Shown here: positions 56,776-64,000 of the stretch, in pieces | Numbering within the stretch: position 1 is the first letter of the stretch | How the letters are laid out: the number at the start of each line of letters is the position of its first letter | Source of the DNA: Pseudooceanicola marinus | GTDB lineage: Bacteria; Pseudomonadota; Alphaproteobacteria; Rhodobacterales; Rhodobacteraceae | Length of the DNA: 64,000 nucleotides | Direction: 5' to 3' | Assembly (NCBI RefSeq): GCF_002786295.1 | Contig: NZ_PGTC01000013.1 | Location: 163,000-226,999 of the forward strand | Made by a program: the position numbers and the translations under genes | The notes under the pieces: generated by a model | The model's database searches: none | Seen by the model: only the letters and a program-made list of their open reading frames with translations | Told to the model about the DNA's origin: nothing

Positions 56776-57263
56776 GCGTCGGTCTCTTTCAGGATCTCGG
56801 TCAGAAGGGGCTGCCAGCGGGCGGGGGCATGGATCACCAGCCGCCGCGCCTCACCGTCATTGTCGGGCAGGGCCGTCAGTTCCAGCGACAGGGCGTCGGC
56901 GGGGGTCAGGTCGGCCAGGCGGTCGGGCCATTCCACCAGGCAGATGGCGGTCTCGAAGGCCTCTTCGAGGCCCAGTTCCACCACCTCCATCGGGTCGGAC
57001 AGGCGGTAGAGGTCGGCATGCCACAGCGGGCCGTGCGTGGTGTCGTATTCCTGCACCAGGGTGAAGGTGGGCGAGGGCACATCCTCCGGTTCGGCCAGCA
57101 GGGACTGGATCAGGGCGCGGGCGAAATGGGTCTTGCCGGCGCCGATGCCGCCCGACAGCAGGATTACGTCGCCGGGCGCCAGGCGCGCGCCAAGGCGGCG
57201 GGCCAGCCCTGCGGTGGCCTCCGGCGCGGGCAGGAAGATGTCTTGAAACGGGGTGCTGCTCAT
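56772..57263 (-). CDS. tsaE: tRNA threonylcarbamoyladenosine synthesis ATPase TsaE
   Basis: TsaE drives the TsaBD complex that makes t6A37 in ANN-decoding tRNAs. The 163-aa protein has SGGIGAGKTHFAR (37-49, P-loop) and the conserved SPTFTLVQEY and HADLYRL. Start: ATG 57263 (MSSTPFQ); an ATG 12 nt upstream is possible. It begins the coupled run ending in trxA. Confidence 0.9.
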   Translation of the reverse strand: MSSTPFQDIFLPAPEATAGLARRLGARLAPGDVILLSGGIGAGKTHFARALIQSLLAEPEDVPSPTFTLVQEYDTTHGPLWHADLYRLSDPMEVVELGLEEAFETAICLVEWPDRLADLTPADALSLELTALPDNDGEARRLVIHAPARWQPLLTEILKETDA

Positions 57264-57384
57264 CCCTGCCGACATTACCCGGCAGGCCCGCCCCCGCAAG
57301 CGGGTTTCGTGGCCCGCGGCATCCCCCGGCGGTCAGGCGCGTGGATCAGGACCGCGGATCGCGCCCCGGCCCGGGACCTTGCAC

Positions 57385-58743
57385 TCAGGCGCTGTCGAGC
57401 CGTTCGGGCGATTGCAGCGGCACGAATTGCCCCGGCCGCGCGCCGAAGCTGACCATGCGCGCGCCACCGGCCAGGCACAGCACGGTGCAACTGACCGGGC
57501 CGCGCCCTTTCAGGACGACCTCGTGCCGCGCGCCGTCGCCCCCGCGATAGAGCTCCAGCTGCCGGCGCACCGGCTCCAGCGCGGCGCTGTCCTCGCTTTG
57601 TCCGGCCCAGAGGCGCAGGGAATCGTCGGTGGTGACCCCGGCCAGGTCGGTGGCCTCGGGCAGGCCGAAAAGCTGGCGATAGGCACTGTTGCAGTAGGAC
57701 AGCGTGCCCGAAGCATCGAAGATCGCGATGCCGTCGGTGAAGGCGTCCAGCACGCTTTGCGACAGCGACAGCTGCTGGCGGAAGCGGCGCGTCATGGCGA
57801 TCTGGTCGGTGATATCCTCGAACAGGAAGGCCACGGCGCCGTTGGGATGGGGCCGCCCGCTGACCCGGTAGGTCGCGCCGCCGGGCAGGCTCCAGGTGTC
57901 CTGGTAGCGACCGTCGGTGGCGGCGCTGACCAGATGCGACAGGTGTTCGCGCCAGGTGGCGTAGTTCTTCGGCTCCGGCATGATCTGCCGGTCGCGCAGG
58001 TGGTCGAAGAAATGCGACAGCGCCGGGCGCGAGGCCAGGAATTCCGCGCTGAGCTGCGTGAGGTCCAGCAGCGCGGGGTTGAACAGGATCAGCTGCCGGT
58101 CGTGGTCGAAGATGGCCAGCCCGGTGGACAGCTGGGCGAAGGTCTTGGTCAGGGTCTGGACGAAATCGCGCTGCGCCCGCTCGGCCTCGACCAGGGCGGT
58201 GACGTCCTGCGCGGCACAGTCCCAGGCGCCGGCACTGCGTCGGGCCGAGATGTCGAGCCACCTTTCGCCCTGGCGTCCCTCCACGGGCAGGCGGGCGCGG
58301 TAGGTGAAGCCTGGCCGTTCGTCACTGCGTTCGTCGCTGCGCCGCAGGGGCGCCAGGATGTCGTCGGAGGTTTGCAGGCGCGCCGCGATCTTCTCGTAGG
58401 CGGCATTGCCGTCCTCGATCAGCCCGTCGTCGGTCATCACCCAGCTGGGGATCGGCAGATGTTCGAACCGGTCCTCCAGGGGGATCCGCGCGCCACCTGA
58501 GGGGGCCGCGCCCCGGTCCGGCTCCGTCTGAAAGCGGTCCGGGCCCGGCTGGAAGCGGTCCGGCCTGAAATCGGCGTGGGATGGCCGCGACCTTTGGGAC
58601 GGGCGCGCGCGCACGGCCCGGTCCCGATGGCGCGATCGCACCAGGATCAGCGCGGCAAGGGTCAGGGCAAGGCTTAGTGGCAAGGCCAGGGCGAGTTCGA
58701 AAAGGGTCAGGCTATTGAATGAACTGACGTCAATTGGCGTCAC
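57385..58743 (-). CDS. PAS-domain membrane protein without a kinase domain
   Basis: The 452-aa protein has one N-terminal membrane helix (about 10-38), a low-complexity linker with the heptad DRFQxxP twice, and three PAS-like segments (about 100-200, 205-320, 325-430). The family normally continues into histidine kinase or cyclase domains; here it stops after the last PAS. GTG 58743 follows AGGAGGA at 7 nt, which decides the start over an ATG 30 nt upstream. It lies between regB and tsaE on the same strand, so it may modulate RegB; that is inference. Confidence 0.75.
   Translation of the reverse strand: MTPIDVSSFNSLTLFELALALPLSLALTLAALILVRSRHRDRAVRARPSQRSRPSHADFRPDRFQPGPDRFQTEPDRGAAPSGGARIPLEDRFEHLPIPSWVMTDDGLIEDGNAAYEKIAARLQTSDDILAPLRRSDERSDERPGFTYRARLPVEGRQGERWLDISARRSAGAWDCAAQDVTALVEAERAQRDFVQTLTKTFAQLSTGLAIFDHDRQLILFNPALLDLTQLSAEFLASRPALSHFFDHLRDRQIMPEPKNYATWREHLSHLVSAATDGRYQDTWSLPGGATYRVSGRPHPNGAVAFLFEDITDQIAMTRRFRQQLSLSQSVLDAFTDGIAIFDASGTLSYCNSAYRQLFGLPEATDLAGVTTDDSLRLWAGQSEDSAALEPVRRQLELYRGGDGARHEVVLKGRGPVSCTVLCLAGGARMVSFGARPGQFVPLQSPERLDSA
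58316..58569. repeat. Short tandem repeats in the PAS-gene linker
   Basis: Two 12-bp tandem copies (CGTTCGTCACTG, CGTTCGTCGCTG at 58316-58339) encode RSDE twice. A 21-bp imperfect pair (58528-58548, 58549-58569) encodes the DRFQxxP heptads. Both keep the frame and point to slippage-prone linker growth. Confidence 0.6.
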
Positions 58744-58851
58744 GGGAAAATCCTCCTGCTCAGCCGGAAGCATGCTGAGGCAAGAGTAAAGAATTGATTA
58801 ACCAATCTCTTCGATCCGGCGAACCCGGGTGAAGAGGAGCGCGACTGGGCG

Positions 58852-60264
58852 TCACACGAAGGGGATGTTGCGACCGGGGCGCAGGGCATTGTCCCCCTCG
58901 CGGGCGTCGATCAATCGGCGCGGCCAGGTGACCTCGACGATGGCCCCGCGCAGGCCCGGGTGGGCGCCGTCTTTCATCTCCGCCGCCGGGGTGTTCCCGT
59001 TGGCGAAGATCAGCTCGGCCCCGGTGCGTTCCAGCAGCGTCTTGGCGATGAAGAGCCCCAGGCCCATGCCTTCGTACCCCGGCCGTTCCTGGCTTTCGGA
59101 AAAGGACCAGCGCCGGCGCATGAAAGGATCGCCGATGCGACCCAAAGCCGTCTGCGAGAAGCCCCGCCCGTCGTCGAGGATCCGGACCGAGATCGTGTCC
59201 TCGGTCCAGCGGCTTTCGACACGCACCTCGGACCGGGCGAAATCGACGGCGTTCTGCACCAGGTTGCGCAGCCCGTGGATCAGCTCGGGGCGACGCAGGA
59301 TTGCGGGGGGAGGGGTGTCTCCGTCGCCATGGGAGAAATGGATCTCGATCCCCCGGTCGCGGTGCGGTTCGGCGGCCTCCTCGACCACGGTCGACAGGGG
59401 CGCCTGGCGCATGTGCAGATCGTCCTTCCCGGCCCGTCCCATCGACCGCAGGATGTCGCGGCAACGGTCGGCCTGGTCGCGGATCAGCCGGGCATCCTCG
59501 GCCAGCTCGGGCTGGTCCTCCAGCTCATCCATCAACTCGGCCGAGGTCAGCTTGATCGTCGCCAGGGGCGTGCCCAGCTCATGCGCGGCGGCGGCGACCA
59601 CGCCGCCCAGATCGGTCAGTTTCTGTTCGCGGGCCAGCGCCATCTGGGTGGCCTGCAGGGCGTCGGACATGGAGTGCATCTCGTTGACGATCCAGCGGGA
59701 ATAGATCCCGAGGAAGATCACCGCGATGACGATGGCCAGCCAGTTGCCGAACAGGAAGACCTGCGCCACCTCCAGGATCTGTCCGTCGGCGGTGCGCAGC
59801 GGCAGGTGGAACTCGGCCAGCAGGGTGACCAGCACGATGGCGGTGGAGCCGACGAACAGCGTCATCCGCGCCGACAGTGCCAGGGCCGAGACGGTCGCCG
59901 GTCCCACGATCAGGATCGAGAAGGGGTTGTGCAACCCGCCGGTGATGTAGAGCAGCGCCCCCAGTTGCAGCAGGTCGAACAGCACCATGGCGAGGTTTTC
60001 GACCTCGTTCAGGCGCTTGCTTTCGGGGAAGACGAAGCCGGTGATCAGGTTGGAAATCACCGACAGGCCGATGACGAAGAGACAGGCGCCGTATTCCAGT
60101 TGCAGCCCGTAGATCTGCCCGGCCACCACCAGCGCCGACAGCTGGCCGCAGATCGCGCCCCAGCGAAGCAGGACCAGCGTGCGCAGACGGATCCAGTTGC
60201 CGCGGTACTGGCCTTGGGGCAGGGATATTTCGGCCGTGTCGGGGGATGTGTCCGGCGAGGCCAT
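58852..60264 (-). CDS. regB: Redox sensor histidine kinase RegB/PrrB
   Basis: RegB autophosphorylates when the quinone pool is reduced and passes phosphate to RegA to control photosynthesis, respiration and carbon/nitrogen fixation genes. The 470-aa protein has six membrane helices, the quinone-sensing loop GGLHNPF (109-115) and the H-box AHELGTPLATIKL with H228. C268 lies exactly 40 residues after this His, matching the redox cysteine of Rhodobacter RegB. ATP-binding motifs (NLVQNAVDFA, DDGRGF, GMGLGLF) follow. AGGAG precedes ATG 60264. senC/prrC is not beside it. Confidence 0.92.
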   Translation of the reverse strand: MASPDTSPDTAEISLPQGQYRGNWIRLRTLVLLRWGAICGQLSALVVAGQIYGLQLEYGACLFVIGLSVISNLITGFVFPESKRLNEVENLAMVLFDLLQLGALLYITGGLHNPFSILIVGPATVSALALSARMTLFVGSTAIVLVTLLAEFHLPLRTADGQILEVAQVFLFGNWLAIVIAVIFLGIYSRWIVNEMHSMSDALQATQMALAREQKLTDLGGVVAAAAHELGTPLATIKLTSAELMDELEDQPELAEDARLIRDQADRCRDILRSMGRAGKDDLHMRQAPLSTVVEEAAEPHRDRGIEIHFSHGDGDTPPPAILRRPELIHGLRNLVQNAVDFARSEVRVESRWTEDTISVRILDDGRGFSQTALGRIGDPFMRRRWSFSESQERPGYEGMGLGLFIAKTLLERTGAELIFANGNTPAAEMKDGAHPGLRGAIVEVTWPRRLIDAREGDNALRPGRNIPFV

Positions 60265-60394
60265 GGCATGCTCCTGTCTGTACGGCGCCCGCGGCGCCCG
60301 TTGTTGATAGGGGGCCGCGTCGGCCAAGGCAATGCGATGGCTGGCACCCAGCCGGTCGGCGCCCTGCCCCTGCGGCAAAGTGATCCGCGCCGGT

Positions 60395-60423
60395 TTGACG
60401 GCTTGGAATCAGCGCATTACTAC
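60395..60423 (+). promoter_or_regulatory. Candidate regA promoter
   Basis: TTGACG (60395-60400), 17 bp, TACTAC (60418-60423) in the 212-bp divergent regB-regA region; transcription would start about 47 nt before the regA ATG. Confidence 0.4.
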
Positions 60424-60476
60424 TGTCCGAGGCGCGCTTTGGCCGCCCTTTTATCACCTTGATGGGACAGGACGAC

Positions 60477-61025
60477 ATGACCGACCTGCGCGAGATCGGC
60501 GAAGACCGGTCGCTTCTTATTCTCGACGACGACGAGCCCTTCCTGAAACGCCTGGCCAAGGCGATGGAGAAGCGCGGCTTCGACGTCGAGACGGCCGAGA
60601 CCGTGGCCGCCGGTCGCGCCATCGCCACCGCCCGTCCACCCGCCTATGCGGTCTGCGATCTGCGGCTGGAGGATGGCAATGGCCTCGACGTGGTCGAGGT
60701 GCTGCGCGAAAAGCGCCCCGATGCCCGGATCGTCGTGCTGACCGGCTATGGCGCCATCGCCACCGCCGTGGCCGCGGTGAAGGTCGGCGCCACCGACTAC
60801 CTGGCCAAACCCGCCGATGCGACAGACATCGTCAACGCCCTGCTGGCCACCGGAGATGAGCTGCCGCCGCCACCGGAAAACCCGATGAGCGCCGATCGGG
60901 TCCGCTGGGAGCATATCCAGCGCGTCTACGAGCTTTGCGACCGCAACGTCTCCGAAACGGCCCGCCGGCTGAACATGCACCGCCGTACGTTGCAGCGGAT
61001 TCTCGCCAAACGCTCTCCGCGGTGA
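60477..61025 (+). CDS. regA: Response regulator RegA/PrrA
   Basis: RegA is the DNA-binding partner of RegB. The 182-aa protein has the acidic pocket D17-D19, phospho-acceptor D61 in VCDLRLEDG, K111 in AKPAD and the proline hinge LPPPPENP (129-136). A Fis-type helix-turn-helix lies at the end (NVSETARRLNMHRRTLQRIL), a helix kept almost unchanged across the family. ATG 60477 gives the family length; an upstream TTG-ATG frame adds six residues. It is divergent from regB. Confidence 0.94.
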   Translation: MTDLREIGEDRSLLILDDDEPFLKRLAKAMEKRGFDVETAETVAAGRAIATARPPAYAVCDLRLEDGNGLDVVEVLREKRPDARIVVLTGYGAIATAVAAVKVGATDYLAKPADATDIVNALLATGDELPPPPENPMSADRVRWEHIQRVYELCDRNVSETARRLNMHRRTLQRILAKRSPR

Positions 61026-61252
61026 GGAATTGGTGCCATCCCGGGCAAAAGCTCGCTATGTCCTGCCTCGACTTTGTTTGCATCGGAAGAACGCACCGAT
61101 GTTCCGGTTTCCTGTGGTGAACCGCTAATGGATGGGGGTGGTGTCACCGCTATGGGAGATACCTTCGGGTCTTCCAGACCGGCCCACTGACCTCGGCGGC
61201 TCCGACCCGGACCTGGAACGAGGGACGAGAGGTCTGAGGGGGCCGCGAGCAC

Positions 61253-61957
61253 TTGACGAATAAGACGCCTGTACCGCAGGAGAGGCCCGCCGCATCCGGT
61301 GCGGGAGAAAAGGAACGCACCGCAGTCAGGGCGGACGGCAAGGCGACCCGGGACAAGATCCTCGACGCGGCCGAGAGGGGGTTTGCCACGGGCCCCTACG
61401 ACGCGGTGTCCCTGCGCCGGATCACCGGCGAAGCCGGGGTGAACCTGGCGCTGGTGAAATACTACTTTTCCTCGAAGGAAAACCTGTTTGCCGCGGCCAT
61501 TGCCCGCCGGGCGCCGGACCTGGCGCGCCTGCGAAGGGAGCGACTGGCCGAGCTTCGGGCGGCTGGCACGCTGGACACCGAGACCGTGGTTGCCACCTAC
61601 ATGCGCCCGCTGTTCGACAAGATGAAATCGCAGGACCCCGGCTGGGTCAGCTATGTCCGGATGGTCGCCTACACTTCGCAGGACACCCGTTTCGACGCTC
61701 TGATCGCCGAGCATTTCGACGAGACGGCCCGGGACTATGTCGAGGCCATCCTGACATCGTTGCCCGGTGCCCGGGAGGAGAACGTGATGTACGGTCTGAC
61801 CTTCCTGCTGACCCTGACGACGCGCTGCCTTTCCGGCGAGATACGCTCTGCGACGGTGGACCTCGACCGGGCGGACTTCTCGAACCTGGACGAGGTCTAC
61901 GAGCGGCTGATGCCCTTCTGCAGCGCCGGCCTGATGCGGATTAGCCAGATGCCCTGA
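61253..61957 (+). CDS. TetR family transcriptional regulator
   Basis: The 234-aa protein has a TetR N-terminal HTH (TRDKILDAAERGFATGPYDAVSLRRITGEAGVNLALVKYYFSSKENLFAAAIARR, about 32-86) and a ligand-binding C-terminal half of unknown specificity. The start is weak: TTG 61253 is the only plausible initiator ahead of the HTH, with a G-rich stretch upstream. It is convergent with fghA, so a role in formaldehyde control is possible but unproven. Confidence 0.82.
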   Translation: MTNKTPVPQERPAASGAGEKERTAVRADGKATRDKILDAAERGFATGPYDAVSLRRITGEAGVNLALVKYYFSSKENLFAAAIARRAPDLARLRRERLAELRAAGTLDTETVVATYMRPLFDKMKSQDPGWVSYVRMVAYTSQDTRFDALIAEHFDETARDYVEAILTSLPGAREENVMYGLTFLLTLTTRCLSGEIRSATVDLDRADFSNLDEVYERLMPFCSAGLMRISQMP

Positions 61958-61985
61958 GCGACGGCCAGGGCCGGTCGAACCAAAG

Positions 61986-62014
61986 ACGGGCGGAGCCGAA
62001 GGCCCGCCCGTTGT
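61986..62014. terminator. Terminator between the TetR gene and fghA
   Basis: ACGGGCGG (61986-61993) pairs with CCGCCCGT (62004-62011), and GCC-GAA-GGC closes the loop; a short T-rich end follows. Confidence 0.72.
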
Positions 62015-62051
62015 CTCTCTCCGGTCCGGTTGCGCCTGCGGCGCGCGGGCC

Positions 62052-62891
62052 TCAGGCCTTCAGCCGAGCGGCGTGCCAGTCCAGATGCTCGCCCATGAAG
62101 GTCGAGATGAAGTAATAGGAGTGGTCATAGCCCTCCTGCATGCGCAGGGTCAGCGGCTGGTCCTTCTCCTTGCAGACCTCCACCAGCAGTTCCGGCTTCA
62201 GTTGCCCTTCCAGGAAATCGTCGGCGGTGCCCTGGTCGACCAGCAGGTCGGGCACACGGGCGCCATCCTCAATCAGGGCGCAGGCGTCATACTGGCGCCA
62301 GGCGGATTTGTCGGCGCCGATGTAGCCGGTCAGGGCCTTCTCGCCCCAGGGGCAGTTCAGCGGGCTGACGATGGGTGCGAAGGCGCTGACCGCCTTGAAC
62401 CGGTCGGCATTGCGCAGCCCGATGGTCAGCGCGCCATGGCCGCCCATGGAATGGCCCATGATGCCCTGGCGGGACATGTCGGCGGGGAACTGATCGGCGA
62501 TCAGGGCCGGCAGTTCGTCCTCGACATAGGCCTGCATCCGGTAGTTGGCGGCAAAGGGCTCTTCGGTGGCGTTCACGTAGAACCCGGCGCCGAGACCGAA
62601 ATCATAGGCGCCCTCCGCGTCATCCGCGACGCCCTCGCCGCGCGGCGAGGTGTCGGGGGCCACGAAGATCAGGCCATGCTTGGCGCAATGGGCGCGAAAC
62701 TCGCCCTTTTCCGTCACGTTGGCATGGGTGCAGGTCAGTCCCGACAGGTACCAGACCACCGGCAGGATCTCCCCCTCCGCGTGATCGGGCACGAAGACCG
62801 AGAATGTCATCTCGGTCCCCGTCTCCGTCGAGACATGCTTGTAGACACCCTGCGTGCCGCCGAAGGCGCGATTGGTGCTGACGGTGTCCAT
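62052..62891 (-). CDS. fghA: S-formylglutathione hydrolase
   Basis: FghA splits S-formylglutathione to formate and glutathione, the second step of glutathione-dependent formaldehyde detoxification. The 279-aa esterase has the nucleophile S148 in GHSMGGHG, the acid in VDQGTADDFL and the His in GYDHSYYF. YLSGLTCTHANVTEKGEF is the family start block. Its ATG overlaps the adhC stop by one base (TGATG). Confidence 0.94.
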   Translation of the reverse strand: MDTVSTNRAFGGTQGVYKHVSTETGTEMTFSVFVPDHAEGEILPVVWYLSGLTCTHANVTEKGEFRAHCAKHGLIFVAPDTSPRGEGVADDAEGAYDFGLGAGFYVNATEEPFAANYRMQAYVEDELPALIADQFPADMSRQGIMGHSMGGHGALTIGLRNADRFKAVSAFAPIVSPLNCPWGEKALTGYIGADKSAWRQYDACALIEDGARVPDLLVDQGTADDFLEGQLKPELLVEVCKEKDQPLTLRMQEGYDHSYYFISTFMGEHLDWHAARLKA

Positions 62892-64000
62892 CAGAAGACC
62901 ACCACGGAGCGGATGCTCTCGCCGGCGTGCATCAGGTCGAAGCCCTTGTTGATCTCTTCCAGTGTCAGGACATGGGTGATCATCGGGTCGATCTCGATCT
63001 TGCCGTTCATGTACCAGTCGACGATCTTCGGCACCTCGGTGCGGCCCTTCATGCCGCCGAAGGCGGAGCCCTTCCAGACGCGGCCCGTCACCAGCTGGAA
63101 CGGACGGGTGGAGATCTCTTTGCCCGCCTCGGCCACGCCGATCACGGTCGACACACCCCAGCCCCGGTGGCAGGCTTCCAGCGCCTGGCGCATCACCATG
63201 GTGTTGCCGGTGCAGTCGAAGGTGTAGTCGCCGCCGCCGTCGGTCATGGCGATCAGGTGCTGCACGATGTCGCCGTCGATCTTCGAGGGGTTCACGAAAT
63301 CGGTCATGCCGAACTTGCGGCCCCAGTCGGCCTTGGCGTCGTTCAGGTCCACGCCGATGATCTTGTCCGCGCCGACCATGCGGGCGCCCTGGATCACGTT
63401 CAGACCGATGCCGCCCAGGCCGAAGACGATGACGTTCGAACCGGGCGTCACCTTGGCGGTGTTGGTCACGGCGCCGACGCCCGTGGTCACGCCGCAGCCG
63501 CAGTAGCAGGCCTTGTCGAAGGGTGCGTCCTCGCGGATCTTCGCCACGGCGATCTCCGGCACCACGATGAAGTTCGAGAAGGTCGAGCAGCCCATGTAGT
63601 GGTAGATCGCCTCGCCCTTGTAGGACATGCGCGAGGTGCCGTCGGGCATCAGGCCCTGGCCCTGGGTGGCGCGGATCGCGGTGCACAGGTTGGTCTTGCC
63701 CGAGAGGCAGGATTTACACTGGCGGCACTCGGGGGTGTAGAGCGGGATGACGTGATCGTCCTGCTTCACCGATTTCACGCCCGGACCCACGGCCCGGATG
63801 ACGCCGGCGCCTTCGTGGCCCAGAACGGAGGGGAAGATGCCTTCGCTGTCGAGACCATCCAGAGTGTAGGCGTCGGTGTGGCAGATGCCGGTGGCCATGA
63901 TCTCGACCAGGACCTCGCCCTCCTTCGGGCCTTCCAGGTCGAGCTCGACGATTTCCAGAGGTTTCTTCGCCTCGAAGGCGACGGCTGCACGGGTTTTCAT
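62891..64000 (-). CDS. adhC: S-(hydroxymethyl)glutathione dehydrogenase (class III alcohol dehydrogenase)
   Basis: The enzyme oxidises S-hydroxymethylglutathione (and reduces S-nitrosoglutathione) with NAD. The 369-aa protein has the catalytic zinc ligands C40 and H62, the structural zinc set C92, C95, C98 and C106, and the NAD loop GLGGIG. The ATG is at the last three bases of the window (64000), matching the family start (MKTRAAVA), so the gene is complete but its promoter is outside. It is the first gene of adhC-fghA. Confidence 0.94.
   Translation of the reverse strand: MKTRAAVAFEAKKPLEIVELDLEGPKEGEVLVEIMATGICHTDAYTLDGLDSEGIFPSVLGHEGAGVIRAVGPGVKSVKQDDHVIPLYTPECRQCKSCLSGKTNLCTAIRATQGQGLMPDGTSRMSYKGEAIYHYMGCSTFSNFIVVPEIAVAKIREDAPFDKACYCGCGVTTGVGAVTNTAKVTPGSNVIVFGLGGIGLNVIQGARMVGADKIIGVDLNDAKADWGRKFGMTDFVNPSKIDGDIVQHLIAMTDGGGDYTFDCTGNTMVMRQALEACHRGWGVSTVIGVAEAGKEISTRPFQLVTGRVWKGSAFGGMKGRTEVPKIVDWYMNGKIEIDPMITHVLTLEEINKGFDLMHAGESIRSVVVF

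Overview
The window is GC-rich, densely packed chromosomal DNA from an alphaproteobacterium of the Rhodobacteraceae/Roseobacter type. Evidence for this: a RegB/RegA (PrrB/PrrA) redox two-component pair, an Irr-type iron box, GANTC (CcrM) sites clustered in the origin, parS sites embedded in mnmG and rsmG, the alphaproteobacterial AddAB pair, and the origin-proximal order parB-parA-rsmG-mnmG-mnmE-rho-hemJ | maf-aroE-coaE-dnaQ-secB. I see no prophage, insertion sequence, CRISPR array, rRNA or tRNA. Almost everything is core genome; the genus cannot be fixed from this sequence alone.

The centre of interest is the 432-bp gene-free stretch 34815-35246, read here as the chromosomal replication origin. 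It has an A/T-rich tract, two perfect DnaA boxes plus degenerate ones, eight GANTC sites within 195 bp, and a large inverted repeat. Genes point away from it on both sides: hemJ, rho, mnmE, mnmG, rsmG, parA and parB leftward; maf, aroE, coaE and dnaQ rightward. Two perfect parS centromere sites (in rsmG and at the mnmG start) and two one-mismatch sites (in hrcA and coaE) surround parAB.

Layout. 1-2.7 kb: a Tat-signal gene fragment, a CAP-domain lipoprotein, an L,D-transpeptidase and an RlmD-type rRNA methyltransferase. 2.7-8 kb: an ABC exporter, the CCA-adding enzyme, two NUDIX hydrolases and Hsp33. 8-10 kb: a response regulator-SpoIIE phosphatase divergent from an Hpt protein. 10-20 kb: amino-acid and carbon metabolism (ilvA, argG, a class IV aminotransferase, a ribokinase-family kinase, malic enzyme), an SCP2 protein and a cold-shock protein. 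20-27.4 kb: mutS, grpE-hrcA, then rph-rdgB-hemW and a DUF454 protein. 27.4-38 kb: the partition/origin region. 38-41.7 kb: secB, fxsA, and the timA-mltA-smr operon. 41.7-48.4 kb: an MFS exporter, a VIT1-family iron transporter under an Irr-like box, hslV-membrane protein-hslU, and a capsule-transferase-like gene. 48.4-57.3 kb: a leftward operon tsaE-amgK-murU-addB-addA-trxA joining tRNA modification, muropeptide recycling, double-strand break repair and thioredoxin. 57.4-61 kb: a kinase-less PAS protein, regB and divergent regA. 61-64 kb: a TetR regulator convergent with the glutathione-dependent formaldehyde operon adhC-fghA.

Intrinsic terminators sit between most convergent gene pairs. Two of them (for parAB and for trxA) lie inside the coding sequence of the facing gene. 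A short repeat with core CGGCGGGAGTATTTTC occurs four times near gene ends. No clearly new multi-gene system was found; the best leads are the architecture of the origin, the parS distribution, the Irr box and the kinase-less PAS protein beside RegBA.
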